From Herpetosiphonaceae bacterium (lineage in GTDB: Bacteria; Chloroflexota; Chloroflexia; Chloroflexales; Herpetosiphonaceae), in NCBI GenBank assembly GCA_026003835.1, contig BPHZ01000002.1:1-64000 (forward strand): 64,000 bases of DNA, given 5' to 3'. Made by a program: the position numbers and the translations under genes. The stretch's first letter is position 1. Every line of letters starts with the position of its first letter. The notes under the pieces were generated by a model that saw only the letters and a list, made by a program, of their open reading frames with translations, was not told the origin of the DNA and searched no databases. Of this stretch, positions 29,509-39,087 are shown piece after piece.

Positions 29509-30020
29509 ATGCCGATCAAGAACCTGGAAGAGAAGATGTGATGTACGATCTCGGCAACGTCTACGACGCCGAACACCAGTTCTTGGAAGCCATGCGGACC
29601 ATGGAGAAGCAGTCCAGCTCCGATAACGTGAAGTCATTGTTGCAACAGCATATCAGACAAACCGAGCAGCAAATCCAGAATCTGGAGCAGGTCTATCAGA
29701 CGATGGGCCAGCAGCCCAAGCGTGTGAAGTGCGAAGGGGCAGACGGCCTGGTGAGCGAAGCTCAGAAGGTGATGAAGGAGACATCGGGGAACCCGGCGCT
29801 TATGGATGCGGCCATGGCCGGGGCCTGGGCCCGTGTCGAACACTATGAAATCGCAAGCTATCGCGGTCTGATCGATGGCGCTCGCACGATGGGGAACAAC
29901 CAGGCTGTGCGGCTATTGGAGGAGAACCTGAACCAGGAGGAGCAGACGGCGCAGAAGGTTGAGCAGAACGTGCCACAGCTGTTAAAGCAGGCGATGTCGG
30001 CCGGTCAACGCGGCGCTTAA
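29509..30020 (+). CDS. DUF892 (YciE/YciF, ferritin-like) protein, frameshifted at residue 10
   Basis: A strong GAAGGAGGG site precedes ATG 29509, which reads MPIKNLEEKM and then TGA. Directly after, another frame continues MYDLGNVYDAEHQFLEAM, the normal next part of this family. It proceeds through an all-helical four-helix bundle (EHYEIASYRGLIDGARTMG, then EEQTAQKVEQNVPQLL) with the metal-site-like Glu/His pairs. The break at 29536-29541 reads ATGTGATG and is mended by dropping two bases (TG). Alternatively, translation may simply start at the GTG or ATG at 29538-29541. DUF892 proteins are stress-related and of unclear function. Confidence 0.82.
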
Positions 30021-30036
30021 TGCCGGGTGCGTAACA

Positions 30037-30078
30037 GGCGAGACGGGGCTATGCAGCTCCCGTCTCGCCACTGTTTTT
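30037..30078 (+). terminator. Intrinsic terminator after the DUF892 gene
   Basis: GGCGAGACGGG (30037-30047) pairs with CCCGTCTCGCC (30059-30069), and a TTTTT run ends at 30078. This is a standard rho-independent terminator 17 bp after the stop. Confidence 0.9.
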
Positions 30079-30114
30079 GCATTGGTGCCTTTTCTACGGA
30101 TTCCTTGACTCCAC

Positions 30115-30123
30115 TGCTATACT
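30115..30123 (+). promoter_or_regulatory. Extended -10 promoter for the Kelch lipoprotein gene
   Basis: TGCTATACT is an extended -10 element (TGn followed by TATACT) identical to the one in the atp promoter. It lies 57 bp before the ATG at 30180. No clear -35 box is present at 17 bp. Confidence 0.4.
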
Positions 30124-30179
30124 TTCCCTGCAGAGCGCCGGCGCTCTGTCGAGCAGATTTGTATGTGGAGTAGCTCTCT

Positions 30180-31379
30180 ATGCGAGTTATGATCCTGGTA
30201 GCTTGCCTTGTTGTTCTGCTGGCCGGCTGCGGCTCGGCCGTTGCCCCTTCGGCGTCTCCGACGGACTTAGCTCCAGCCGCCGCCGCACCAGCGTCCCCTT
30301 CTGCTACGAATGTGTTTGCTGTACCCACGCCCACGTCTGCTCCGGTCGCGAGCCCTCAGCCGCCGACGGCGACCCAGTCTGCTCCAACGCCTACGGCCCC
30401 GCTGTTCCCGCTGGTCTCGCACTGGCAGCGCATCGAGCCAGCCGGCGCTGCGCCTCCAGCCCGCCGCGATGCGGCCCTGGCCTACGATCGTGCTCGCAAT
30501 CGAGTTATTCTCTTTGGTGGTCGTAATGGCGAAACCCCGCTCGACGATACATGGGCCTTTGATCTAGAGTCGCGGATGTGGCAGGCGTTGGCAACGGGTG
30601 ATGCGCCGCGGCCCCCTGCTCGCTTCAGCGTGATCGCCGGCGTGGATGAGGAGCGCGGCCGCCTGCTGATAACCACAGGCCAGGCAGGAGCACAGTTCTT
30701 CAACGATGTCTGGAGTTTCGACCTGGCGACGGATACCTGGGCGCCGGTCGATGTCGCAGGTGAAGCGCCCAGGCCCCGCTATGGCTCCGCAGGTGGCATC
30801 CTCACAGGCAGCGGGGCGCTCTATCTGTCTCACGGTTTCAGCGACCAGGGTCGCTTCGACGATACCTGGGCCTTTGATCTGGCAGCTAATACCTGGCGCA
30901 ATATGACTCCTCAGGGCGAGCTTCCGCTCAAGCGCTGTCTGCATGCTGCCGCCTCAGCCGGCCCCGCTGCACTTGTGCTCTTCGGCGGCTGCTCGTCAGG
31001 CTTTGGCCCCTGCCCTCAAGGTGATACCTGGCTGTTCGATGAGCATACCGGCTCCTGGACAAATATGACCGCGCAGGATGGGCCGTCGCCCCGCCAGTTT
31101 CCGTCCCTTGTGCAGCTCGGCGACAGCGACGAGCTGTTGCTGTTTGGCGGCCAGGGCGATGGAAACGTCGATCTTGGCGATACCTGGGTACTGGATGTGA
31201 CGAGTCGTGCCTGGAGCCCTTTGGCCCCTGGCGGAGAGCAGCCGGCCGCGCGCTATGGACATAGCCTGGTCTGGATCGATGCCGCCACCGGCGGCCAGGG
31301 TGGCGTGTTGCTGTTCGGCGGTCGCGGCGGCGGCGAGGATCTGGGCGATCTCTGGCTGCTCCTGCCCGGCGCCGGCTAG
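30180..31379 (+). CDS. Kelch-repeat lipoprotein
   Basis: The 399-residue product has a lipoprotein signal (VLLAGCG, Cys near residue 18) and a Pro/Ala/Thr-rich linker to about residue 85. A Kelch beta-propeller follows with repeated units of the kind NRVILFGGRNGETPLDDTWA and RLLITTGQAGAQFFNDVWSF. The GG, the aromatic and the DTW or DVW ends are all visible in six blades. It should sit on the outer face of the membrane and bind a partner protein or glycan; there is no visible catalytic motif. Confidence 0.88.
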   Translation: MRVMILVACLVVLLAGCGSAVAPSASPTDLAPAAAAPASPSATNVFAVPTPTSAPVASPQPPTATQSAPTPTAPLFPLVSHWQRIEPAGAAPPARRDAALAYDRARNRVILFGGRNGETPLDDTWAFDLESRMWQALATGDAPRPPARFSVIAGVDEERGRLLITTGQAGAQFFNDVWSFDLATDTWAPVDVAGEAPRPRYGSAGGILTGSGALYLSHGFSDQGRFDDTWAFDLAANTWRNMTPQGELPLKRCLHAAASAGPAALVLFGGCSSGFGPCPQGDTWLFDEHTGSWTNMTAQDGPSPRQFPSLVQLGDSDELLLFGGQGDGNVDLGDTWVLDVTSRAWSPLAPGGEQPAARYGHSLVWIDAATGGQGGVLLFGGRGGGEDLGDLWLLLPGAG

Positions 31380-31401
31380 CGCGCCGTCAGGCAGCGGCTG
31401 C

Positions 31402-33690
31402 TTATGGCTCCGGCGAGGCGAAGGTCTTGATGAAATTAATGGTGTGCCAGATCTCCTCGTCGCTGAGTCGCCTTCGAAACGCCGGCATGGCTGTCCCCCG
31501 AATGCCGTCGTGTACCCAGGTAAAGAGTTCGCCGTCTGTGTGACCGGCGGCGAGATGCACCCGGAAATCGGCGGGCGGCGGGTTAAGCCCCGCCGCTGCA
31601 GGGCCGTCGCCACGCCCGTTAACGCCGTGGCATACCTGACACTGCGCTCGATAGATGCGCTCGCCGGCGGCCAGCGACTCGGCTGTAGGCGGGAAGGGGT
31701 TACGCAGGCTGCGGGCTTCTTGTGGGACGGTCGCTCCACCGGGTTTGGCGGAGACGACGAGATATAGTCCCAGGCAGATGACCAGTGCGCTGGCGAGACC
31801 AAGCATTGTGCCATCCCGCGAGCGCAGGCTAAGGGTGCGGGAAACGTAGACCAGCAGGCCGGCTCCTATAACGATCAGGGCAAGCGCGAGGATCGTCGAT
31901 GTGCTAATCTCCGGCAGCTGAAGGCCGGAGGTCGCCGTCGCCTCCGGGCGCTCCTCGACGGCGGACGACGGCGTGATCGCGAAGCGAAAGGCCGTTCTCA
32001 CATCCTCCTGTCCTGCTCGTCGCACAAGCAGCTCTGCCTGCCAGCTTCCCTCCAGCCCTAAGACGATGTTTTGGGCAACGTATCTGCCCTCACCTTCCGG
32101 CTCGGCGATGACAACGTTCGATCCGAGAGCCTCATCCAGGTAGGTTAGATTGATCGAAACGCGCTCCGCGTCGACCAGCGGCTCGCCGGCAGCATCCTCC
32201 ACTTGAATCGTAAGCGTATTGGGGCCAGGACGTGCCGGTGCCAGCGTGAGCGCCAGGCGCAGATCGCGCGCCTGGGCCTGCATCTCAAGTGGTCGCGCCG
32301 CTTTGATGCGCTCATAGGTTTGTCTGCCCGGTGGGAGGCTGGTCATAAGTCCGGTGATCAGCAGCACCAGGATGGCGAGAATCGCTTCGGCGGCAACGAT
32401 CTGTGAGAAGCGGCTGCCCAGCTTTGTCGGGTGTTCCGTGTTGTCTGTACCTACCGCCGCGCTGAGGCGCGGCCTGATGATAAGCAGATTAGCTGCGCCG
32501 AGCAGCAGGAGCGGCGTGATCACGGCAAGCTTGAGCAGCAAGCTTTGGCCGTAGAGCGTCTCGCGCAGCGCATCCAGACTTCCGACATGCAGCCACATCT
32601 GATAGATGCCGGTGACGATCAGCGCCGCGACGCTGGCGATGGCTAGCGCTGAGAAGCGTGGGATGATACCGACCAGCAACTGCCGGCGCGCCGGCTGATC
32701 GATCGACCGCAGGCCGGCGGGTAGCCCTACGGCTATAGCTGCCAGTCCGCCGGCCCAGAGGGCAACAGCAACCTGGTGAAGCCAGTCTGCGGCGATGGCA
32801 AGGGTGGCGGATCCGGCGATCGCGGCGCTGTGGCTGTTCAGGCTGGTGGTCAGTAGGATCGCTCCGCTCAAAATGACCGCGCCCCACCAGGCACGGCGCC
32901 CTCCGTCGTAGGACCGCAGCAGCAGGAGGCCTAACCCGAGGATCAGCCCGACGCGGGCGATCCAGATCAGTCCATAGCGTGTTTTGAAGAGTAGTTGTGT
33001 GGTCGTGTCGCTAAGGAGGACTTCCAACCCACTATCGGCCACAACGGTGACCTGGAGCACAAATGCGGCGAACGTGGCGCCCAGCAGTAGCGCCCAGGCT
33101 ATCCAGCTCAGCCGCCGTAGCGGCTGCCGTACGGCCTGATCCACTAATGAGCCTTGTGGATGCTGTTCAGTGGCTGGCGCGAGGACGAGACCGCGGAAGA
33201 GAAACACCCCGGCCAGCACCGTTGCTGCGAGATAGTTAAGCCAGCGGATCGCGGCCTCGAACGGCAGCGACTCGGCTGTTTCCTGAACCGGAGCAGGTGG
33301 CGCTGCCGGCGCAGCAACGCCGATGGAAAGAGTAAAGGTGCCTCGTGTGATATGCCCATCGACGGCGGAGAGCGCTTTCCAGGCGACGGTGTAGGTGCCG
33401 GGTTCAAGCGGCAGCAGCGAAATGATCATCGACTGTGGATCGTCGGCGGCGATGCGGCTATCGCCGCGATCGACGCGATTGCGGCTGGCGTCGAGCACCT
33501 GGACTTCTGAGAACCCCGGTTCAAGTGGCTCGCTGAACCAAAGCTGGATGCGCTCGGGCGCGGTTTGTAGCACGCTGTTGGCGGGAGGATCGGAGCGCAC
33601 AAAATCGGCATGGGCGTAGACAATGCGACCAAACCCGAGAAGCAGCAGCAGGACAAAGATACCTCTACAGGTATGCCGTACAACGCTCAT
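31402..33690 (-). CDS. CopC-CopD-cytochrome c fusion protein
   Basis: The 762-residue product joins three known modules. Residues 1-125 are a signal peptide plus a CopC copper-binding domain beginning at AHADFVRSDPPANSVL, where the His after the signal site is the usual Cu(II) ligand; VDGHITRGTF is also typical. Residues about 150-450 are a CopD membrane domain of eight helices. After an Ig-like domain and one more helix, residues about 675-762 are a cytochrome c with CQVCH and Met in GTAMPAF. It suggests copper uptake or delivery coupled to electron flow. It overlaps the upstream small gene by four bases. Confidence 0.88.
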   Translation of the reverse strand: MSVVRHTCRGIFVLLLLLGFGRIVYAHADFVRSDPPANSVLQTAPERIQLWFSEPLEPGFSEVQVLDASRNRVDRGDSRIAADDPQSMIISLLPLEPGTYTVAWKALSAVDGHITRGTFTLSIGVAAPAAPPAPVQETAESLPFEAAIRWLNYLAATVLAGVFLFRGLVLAPATEQHPQGSLVDQAVRQPLRRLSWIAWALLLGATFAAFVLQVTVVADSGLEVLLSDTTTQLLFKTRYGLIWIARVGLILGLGLLLLRSYDGGRRAWWGAVILSGAILLTTSLNSHSAAIAGSATLAIAADWLHQVAVALWAGGLAAIAVGLPAGLRSIDQPARRQLLVGIIPRFSALAIASVAALIVTGIYQMWLHVGSLDALRETLYGQSLLLKLAVITPLLLLGAANLLIIRPRLSAAVGTDNTEHPTKLGSRFSQIVAAEAILAILVLLITGLMTSLPPGRQTYERIKAARPLEMQAQARDLRLALTLAPARPGPNTLTIQVEDAAGEPLVDAERVSINLTYLDEALGSNVVIAEPEGEGRYVAQNIVLGLEGSWQAELLVRRAGQEDVRTAFRFAITPSSAVEERPEATATSGLQLPEISTSTILALALIVIGAGLLVYVSRTLSLRSRDGTMLGLASALVICLGLYLVVSAKPGGATVPQEARSLRNPFPPTAESLAAGERIYRAQCQVCHGVNGRGDGPAAAGLNPPPADFRVHLAAGHTDGELFTWVHDGIRGTAMPAFRRRLSDEEIWHTINFIKTFASPEP

Positions 33691-33911
33691 CGCTCCTTAT
33701 TCCTCCGCTTGCTGCTTGTTGTTGTATCCCGCCGGTCGTTCATCGTCTCCTTTTGCCGGCCGCTTGCGCCCTCTTCCTTGCCGCCACGATGTGCAAGCAC
33801 GAGGATCACTATGACCAGCCCAAAGCCGATGAGACTGATAATCTCATCGTAGGGGCCGGCTGCCCCGTGTAGAACAACGCGCGGCAGGTGTACAAGTATT
33901 TCCTGCACCAT
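33687..33911 (-). CDS. Small single-pass membrane protein, copper cluster
   Basis: From ATG 33911 the product is 74 residues with one membrane helix (EIISLIGFGLVIVILVLAH) and a highly charged Arg/Lys-rich cytoplasmic tail. I recognise no family. Its stop overlaps the CopC-CopD gene start by four bases (ATGA), so it is translated together with it and is probably an accessory subunit. The longer frame to 33995 is less likely. Confidence 0.6.
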   Translation of the reverse strand: MVQEILVHLPRVVLHGAAGPYDEIISLIGFGLVIVILVLAHRGGKEEGASGRQKETMNDRRDTTTSSKRRNKER

Positions 33912-33958
33912 TGCGGCCTTTCCCTTCTTGTTATAACTCAGCCCACGTCTCCTGCGGG

Positions 33959-33996
33959 CATGGTGGGCGAGACGATGTACCGTCACGCCCACCATG
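33959..33996. terminator. Intercistronic hairpin in the copper cluster
   Basis: CATGGTGGGCG (33959-33969) pairs perfectly with CGCCCACCATG (33986-33996). It lies between the 34.1-kb gene and the small membrane protein gene and may be a partial terminator or processing site. Confidence 0.55.
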
Positions 33997-34095
33997 TTCT
34001 CCTCATCCAGGGTGAATCATACCATCTTGATGGACATAACGTTGTACCGGCGCAGTTGTCGGGCCTGGCTCCAGCCTGACGGCGCCTTAGAGCGT

Positions 34096-34770
34096 TTATC
34101 TCTTGCCGGGCTGGACATCGGGCGCTGGACCTGACGCAGCCCGCGCTGCCCGGCTGCTGGAGACGTAGGCCAGGCCGCCGAGCAGGAGGCCCAGGCCGCC
34201 GAGGACGGCTGCTACCAACGCTAATGTGCGCGATGAATCCGCCGCGCTCTGAGCCTCGCTCACCCGCTGTTCCAGCATCCCCGACGTCTGGGCAATCTCG
34301 CTCGTCGACGGCAGCGTATCAGGGAACTGGATCGTGGTAACAGGTTGGACCCCATTGAAACGTCTATCGGCAGAATCGAAGGTTTCGTCGATCTGGAGGT
34401 CTTCGATTGTTCCAAAAATATGGAAACGGTAGTCTCCCTCCCTGGTTGGCACGACATCCGCTGTATAGCGACCGGGCTGGCGGAACACTGGCCGCAGCTC
34501 CAGGGTGCGCTTTTCTCCGCCGAAGATGATCTCCGCCTGGAGCGTCTGCTCTAGCCCTTCGACCGGCTCTTGCGTATCGTGACGGCTCACACGAAGATCA
34601 AGGCCATTCTTCTCTCCAACAAACGCCGGCTCAGTCGTCCAGCCGACGACGATCTCATAGGGGCCAACCTCGCGATGCTCATGGGCCAGCGCGACGCCGG
34701 CGAGGACGAAACACAGCGCCAGCGCGCCTGCGATAGAAAACGTTTTCCGAATCCACGATATCGATACCAT
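34096..34770 (-). CDS. Exported Ig-like (YtkA/FixH-type) protein with C-terminal membrane anchor
   Basis: The 224-residue product from ATG 34770 (AAGGAG upstream) has a signal peptide ending ALAHEHREVG, giving a mature N-terminus with His-x-His-like spacing. A beta-rich domain (about 28-145) resembles YtkA-like proteins. A coiled region and a C-terminal helix (TLALVAAVLGGLGLLLGGLA) with a short basic tail follow. It should face the outside, anchored by its C-terminus. Its place before the CopC-CopD fusion suggests a role in copper handling. The family name is tentative. Confidence 0.65.
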   Translation of the reverse strand: MVSISWIRKTFSIAGALALCFVLAGVALAHEHREVGPYEIVVGWTTEPAFVGEKNGLDLRVSRHDTQEPVEGLEQTLQAEIIFGGEKRTLELRPVFRQPGRYTADVVPTREGDYRFHIFGTIEDLQIDETFDSADRRFNGVQPVTTIQFPDTLPSTSEIAQTSGMLEQRVSEAQSAADSSRTLALVAAVLGGLGLLLGGLAYVSSSRAARAASGPAPDVQPGKR

Positions 34771-34901
34771 TACCGATACTCCTTCTAGTGCGGCAACCGG
34801 AACACGATAATATGTCGGTGTTACAGTGCGGGCCGGCGACGGCCACAACTCGTTAGACTCAATGTGTGGCGGATCGCTTAGCCGCACCGATCGACGTATA
34901 A

Positions 34902-35396
34902 TTATTTCCAATCATTTGATGAGAAAGAGTATCGGGGTGGTGGATCAGGGGTGCTGGGGGTGACGCCGGGATTTAACAGATCAGCGTTGCCGGGCGTATC
35001 GCCGGAGCGCTGGAGCGGGTAGGGCGGTGACCAATTGGGGAGGACAAGGTCATACGTGAGGCCAAACGCGCCTATTCCATAGGTGTCAAGAGCGCTGATG
35101 ATCGGGGAGTGGGGATCCTGGAGATCGGTGTTGTGCGTATGCGCCGGCAGCGCTTCATGCTCCAGGTGGTGCGTATGCGGGCGCTCGTAGGAATGTCTGT
35201 GGTGGCCGAGGTAATGAGCGTGCCTGATGATACCGCCACCAGGAATCAGATGGATGTGTCCGGGGATGCGCTCGGCGGCATGGTGATCGAGTGCGGGCAG
35301 CACAAAAGCAACCCCCAACGCTATCAGTACCAGGAGGTAGCCGGCATAGTTCAGGGGCGCGGGTATCAACAGCCGTGTTGCTGCGCTGCCATCCAT
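34902..35396 (-). CDS. Histidine-rich exported or membrane-anchored protein
   Basis: The 164-residue product has one hydrophobic segment (YAGYLLVLIALGVAFVLPAL) and then a region extremely rich in His (HHAAERIPGHIHLIPGGG, HAHYLGHHRHSYERPHTHH). A Pro-rich C-terminus follows. About 18 of 50 residues there are His. This fits a metal buffer outside the membrane in a copper cluster, but I recognise no family. ATG 35396 has no proper ribosome site, only GGGGT directly before it. A TACTATAAG -10-like box sits just upstream, so a leaderless transcript is possible. Confidence 0.6.
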   Translation of the reverse strand: MDGSAATRLLIPAPLNYAGYLLVLIALGVAFVLPALDHHAAERIPGHIHLIPGGGIIRHAHYLGHHRHSYERPHTHHLEHEALPAHTHNTDLQDPHSPIISALDTYGIGAFGLTYDLVLPNWSPPYPLQRSGDTPGNADLLNPGVTPSTPDPPPRYSFSSNDWK

Positions 35397-35477
35397 ACCC
35401 CTTATAGTACCACAACAACGCAGAATGGATGATTGGCGTCCTACCCTCCGCTCATCATATCCCCCCATGGACATACC

Positions 35478-38143
35478 TTAGCTTAGTTCCCGTAGCTGTT
35501 GAGTTGCGAGCGCGGCGGCAGCTTGGGCGCCAAGCTGCTCAAATGTGGCGAGCGCCTGGCGTAGTGCAACCGCATCGCCGCTCTCCATCAGCGCGAGGGC
35601 CTCCTCATAAGGGCAGTTCAATTTGCGCCATTCTTCCGCAGCTGCGGCCCACTCGCCGGCGATCTGCAGCGCGAAAGGTCGGGCAATCCAGGTAGGCGGC
35701 GTCTTGAGTCTCCCCGCACGCCAAAGCCACACTGCCAGTTCTCCTCCCAGCCACGGAGCCTGACGTTGTACAGCCAGATCGTAGCCGGCCTTTGCTTCTA
35801 GACATGCCTGTTCATAATGGCCGGCGAGCCAGGCTGCCTCCGCCCGTGCAGCTCGCACAGGTGCTATCCGCTGTAATTCGCCGATTGGCTGCGCGAGCGC
35901 CAGTGCTTCGTCGAGTACCATCGTGGTATCTGAATCGCCGCGGCGTGCCTGCAACAGGCCGAGTACTACCAGCGCCTGAATCCGGCTGATTGATGAAACA
36001 TATGAGTAGCGGACCACAGCGTTCGCCGCTGCTGCTGCTTCGCTCCAGCGCCCCTGATGGAGGTGTGATAGCGCCTGCCAGCTGAGCATATAGAGGCGCC
36101 ACGAGTCAAGATCGTGCTCGGTACTGTACGCAATTCCTTCCTCAAGATAACGATCGCCGACTGCGAACTGGTATTGTCTAACGGACGACGACGCGAGGTT
36201 TGTATATGCGCGAGCGGCATGCTCCTCAAGACCGGCTTCAAGTGCTAGCCGCAAACTCAGCTCCAGCTGCGTGCGCCCGCGTTCGTCTCCGGCCTTCAGT
36301 CTGGCAAGTCCCACATTATTGTGAGCGTGGCTCAGCGTTTCCCGATCACCGAGCTGTTCGGCAAGTGCGATTGCGCGCTCACCCCACCTGATCGCCTCGA
36401 CCGAATCATCCGCAAGTGTCCGCAGCTGGGCAAGGTTGCTGTACGCCATGGCAAGCTGCTTTCCGGGCGGGAGTGCTTCGAGGATCTCAAGTGCTTCGCG
36501 AGCGGCCTGCTCAGCCTCGTGATTGCGACCGGAGAACCACAGCAGGCGCGAGAGCCAGCGTAGAGTATCACCCTCTTTAAGACGGTCGCCAAGCGATCGC
36601 CAGATCGCGAGCGCCTCCTTACGCGCCTGGATCGACTCGGTGATCTGATCCGTGAGATAGCACTCATAGGCGCGTGCCTCTAGAAGGGCGGCACGTTGCT
36701 CAGGTGGCACACTATGGGCAAAGCGAAGTGCTCGCCCATACTGCGCCGCCGCCTCGCGGTGGGCCCGCAGTGCAGCCGCCCGCCGAGCTGCCGCTGGCGC
36801 ATAGTCGAGCACCGTCTGATGGTCGCCGGCTGCCTCCGCATGGTGGGCCAGCCGCGCAAAATCGTCGGGTCCAGGCGTTGCAGCCTTCAGAGCCGCTACT
36901 GTCGCCGCATGCAGCGCGATGCTCCGCTGCGGAGGGATGGCCTCAAGGATGGCTTCCCGCGCAAGCTCGTGCCGAAAGGCGAAACCATTTCCTTGTGGGT
37001 GCAAGACCCCTACAGCGCAGCACTCCTCCACCATCTCCACAGCCTCGCTGGCAACCCTGGCGAGTAGCCAGGTCTCGATTCGCGGCCCGATCACAGCCGC
37101 GGCCTCTAGCGCTGCCCGGCCGGCCGGCGATAGCCGGGCAGCACGCGCCAGGACGGCATCGCGCACGGTCGCCGGGATGCTGCCTGTGCCACTCGCCAGT
37201 ACCTCGGTCACGTAGAAGGGATTGCCGCCGGTTTGGCGGTGGAGCACCAGTGGTTCGAAGCCGCTGCCAGCAGCCAGCGTACCTACCGCCTCCACTGAGA
37301 GGGGTGGAAGCGTAAAACGGCGCACTCCCGTTGCGGTTGCGAGGTCGCCCAATACGATGCGTAGCGGATGTTTGGGGCCAACCTCGTCCTCGCGGTAGGT
37401 CGATATCAAGAGGGCACGCGTCGTCGTGATGCGGCGACCCAGGAATCGGAGCGGTCGAGCGTTGCTTCGTCAGCCCAGTGAACATCCTCGAATACTACAA
37501 GCGCTGGCTGCTGTCCAGCTTGCAGCTCGGCGAGGAATAGGCGGAAGACGCGATCGCGCTGCCCCATGTCATCTAACAGGCGCTGCAGCTCACCGTCTCC
37601 CAGCGCGGCGATATCCACAAGCGGCCCTAACGGACGGGGCGTGGAGAGTGGGTCGCAAGCCCCGATCAACAAGCGCGCGCGGGTCTGCGCGGCGGCACAG
37701 CATGCGCGCACAAGCGTTGTCTTGCCAACGCCCGCCTCGCCGCCCAGAAATACCATACTTCCCTGTCTGGCAGCTGCCTCCTGAAGCAAATCCATGAGCG
37801 CTTTGATATATATCTCACGTTCGAGAATTGCAGCGGAGATGTCCGGCGCTAATCGATCGGACTGCTCCGCCGATGGATCTACTGGCTGAGTAGACACAGA
37901 AAGGCGGTAGGTAGAGCGTTCAGCCCGTGCCGCCTGCAGAAACACCGCTCGCTCTTCGGGCGGCACCTGGAGACAATCAGCCAGGCGCTCGGCGAGCTGT
38001 TGGGATGGCCGCCGCACATCGGTTTCGATTTTCTTGATCGTGTCAACGGCGCAGCCCACTTGTTGTGCTAAAGCGGCTTGAGTCAGGTCGAGCGCTTTGC
38101 GTCGCCGCCGCAGCCAGTAGCCGAACGAGATCGTGTCCAGCAT
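35478..38143 (-). CDS. XRE-type regulator with AAA ATPase and TPR domains, one frameshift
   Basis: The first frame (start 38143, GGAGG upstream) has an N-terminal XRE helix-turn-helix (LDLTQAALAQQVGCAVDTIK). An ATPase module follows with Walker A GGEAGVGKTTLVRA and Walker B VVFEDVHWADEATLD. The frame fails near 37450, and the family sequence continues in another frame (LRFLGRRITTTRALLISTYR) through about 14 TPR-type helical pairs to 35478. Restoring one base gives about 888 residues. This STAND-like design acts as a nucleotide-driven switch with a ligand-sensing TPR tail. It is divergent from the DUF4242 genes and probably controls them. Confidence 0.82.
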
Positions 38144-38260
38144 ACAATCCTCCGGCCAGATAATGCTGTGGTGGCCCTGAAGTGCCTTTGGTAGAACAGG
38201 AGCTGTCACTGTTTTTGTCCACCTAATTGTACCCGAAACGGTGACCACACGCTCGCGCCG

Positions 38261-38282
38261 CTGTGGTGAAATACAACCACAG
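38261..38282. promoter_or_regulatory. Inverted repeat between the regulator and the DUF4242 genes
   Basis: CTGTGGT (38261-38267) and ACCACAG (38276-38282) are exact reverse complements eight bases apart, in the divergent intergenic region and 33 bp before the first DUF4242 ATG. It is a candidate operator for the XRE-type regulator. Confidence 0.45.
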
Positions 38283-38314
38283 GTTACTGTGACAGCTGAC
38301 TAGAAAGGAGACCG

Positions 38315-38593
38315 ATGATGCCGAAGTATGTGATCGAGCGCGAGCTGCCCGGTGCTGGCAAACTGTCGGCCCAGGAGTTGAGCGCCATCTCGCAGAAGTC
38401 GTGCGGCGTGCTACGCGAGATGGGACCGCAGATCCAGTGGGTGCACAGCTATGTCACACCGGATAAGCTCTACTGCGTCTACATCGCGCCGGATGTAGAG
38501 GCGGTGCGCGAGCATGCACGTCGGGGGGGCTTTCCTGCAGATCGGATCGAGCAGGTAGCGACGATAATCGACCCAACGACGGCAGAGGGCTAG
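38315..38593 (+). CDS. DUF4242 protein, first of a tandem pair
   Basis: The 92-residue product (YVIERELPGAGKLSAQEL ... HARRGGFPADRI ... IIDPTTAEG) belongs to DUF4242. This is a small ferredoxin-like fold, one member of which (SCO4226) has been described as nickel-binding. It is about 60% identical by eye to the product 114 bp downstream. It lacks a signal peptide. AAAGGAG precedes the double ATG. Confidence 0.85.
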   Translation: MMPKYVIERELPGAGKLSAQELSAISQKSCGVLREMGPQIQWVHSYVTPDKLYCVYIAPDVEAVREHARRGGFPADRIEQVATIIDPTTAEG

Positions 38594-38706
38594 CTGGCTA
38601 CTGGACAACATCACCCGACGTTTTTCTCAACAGTGTGGCAGACGAATGACGGCTGGACACACTAAAGTCAACCTTAACCACCCATATTTATGCAAGGAGG
38701 ACTGTT

Positions 38707-38979
38707 ATGAAAAAGTTCATCATCGAGCGCGAGGTTCCGGGAGCATCCAAGCTGTCAGCCGAAGAGCTGCAGGCCATCGCCCAGACCAGCAACGCGGTTC
38801 TGGATGGGATGGACGGTCGTTATCACTGGGCGCAGAGCTTTGTCGCCGGCGATAAAATCTACTGCATCCACGTGGCCGAAGATGCGGAAACTATTCTGGA
38901 ACACGCCCGGCGTGGCGGCTTTCCAGCTAACCTTGTCGCCGAGGTAACCGCCGTTATCGATCCCACAACTGCTGGTTAG
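38707..38979 (+). CDS. DUF4242 protein, second of a tandem pair
   Basis: The 90-residue paralogue (FIIEREVPGASKLSAEEL ... HARRGGFPANLVAEV ... VIDPTTAG) keeps the same conserved Glu, Trp-x-x-Ser and HARRGGFP positions as the first copy. An AAGGAGG site precedes it. The pair arose by tandem duplication and may form a heteromer. A long perfect hairpin follows. Confidence 0.85.
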   Translation: MKKFIIEREVPGASKLSAEELQAIAQTSNAVLDGMDGRYHWAQSFVAGDKIYCIHVAEDAETILEHARRGGFPANLVAEVTAVIDPTTAG

Positions 38980-39001
38980 TCATCGTTCTTAGAGGCGATC
39001 G

Positions 39002-39053
39002 CTGCTCTTGAGGCCAGCTGCACCCACCGGATAGCCTGTCGCCTCAAGAGCAG
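39002..39053 (+). terminator. Long-loop hairpin after the DUF4242 pair
   Basis: CTGCTCTTGAGGC (39002-39014) pairs perfectly with GCCTCAAGAGCAG (39041-39053). No T tract follows the 13-bp stem. It lies 35 bp before the next gene. Confidence 0.6.
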
Positions 39054-39087
39054 TCCCTCAAACCCTATCTTATTAGGAGGAGTAAAA

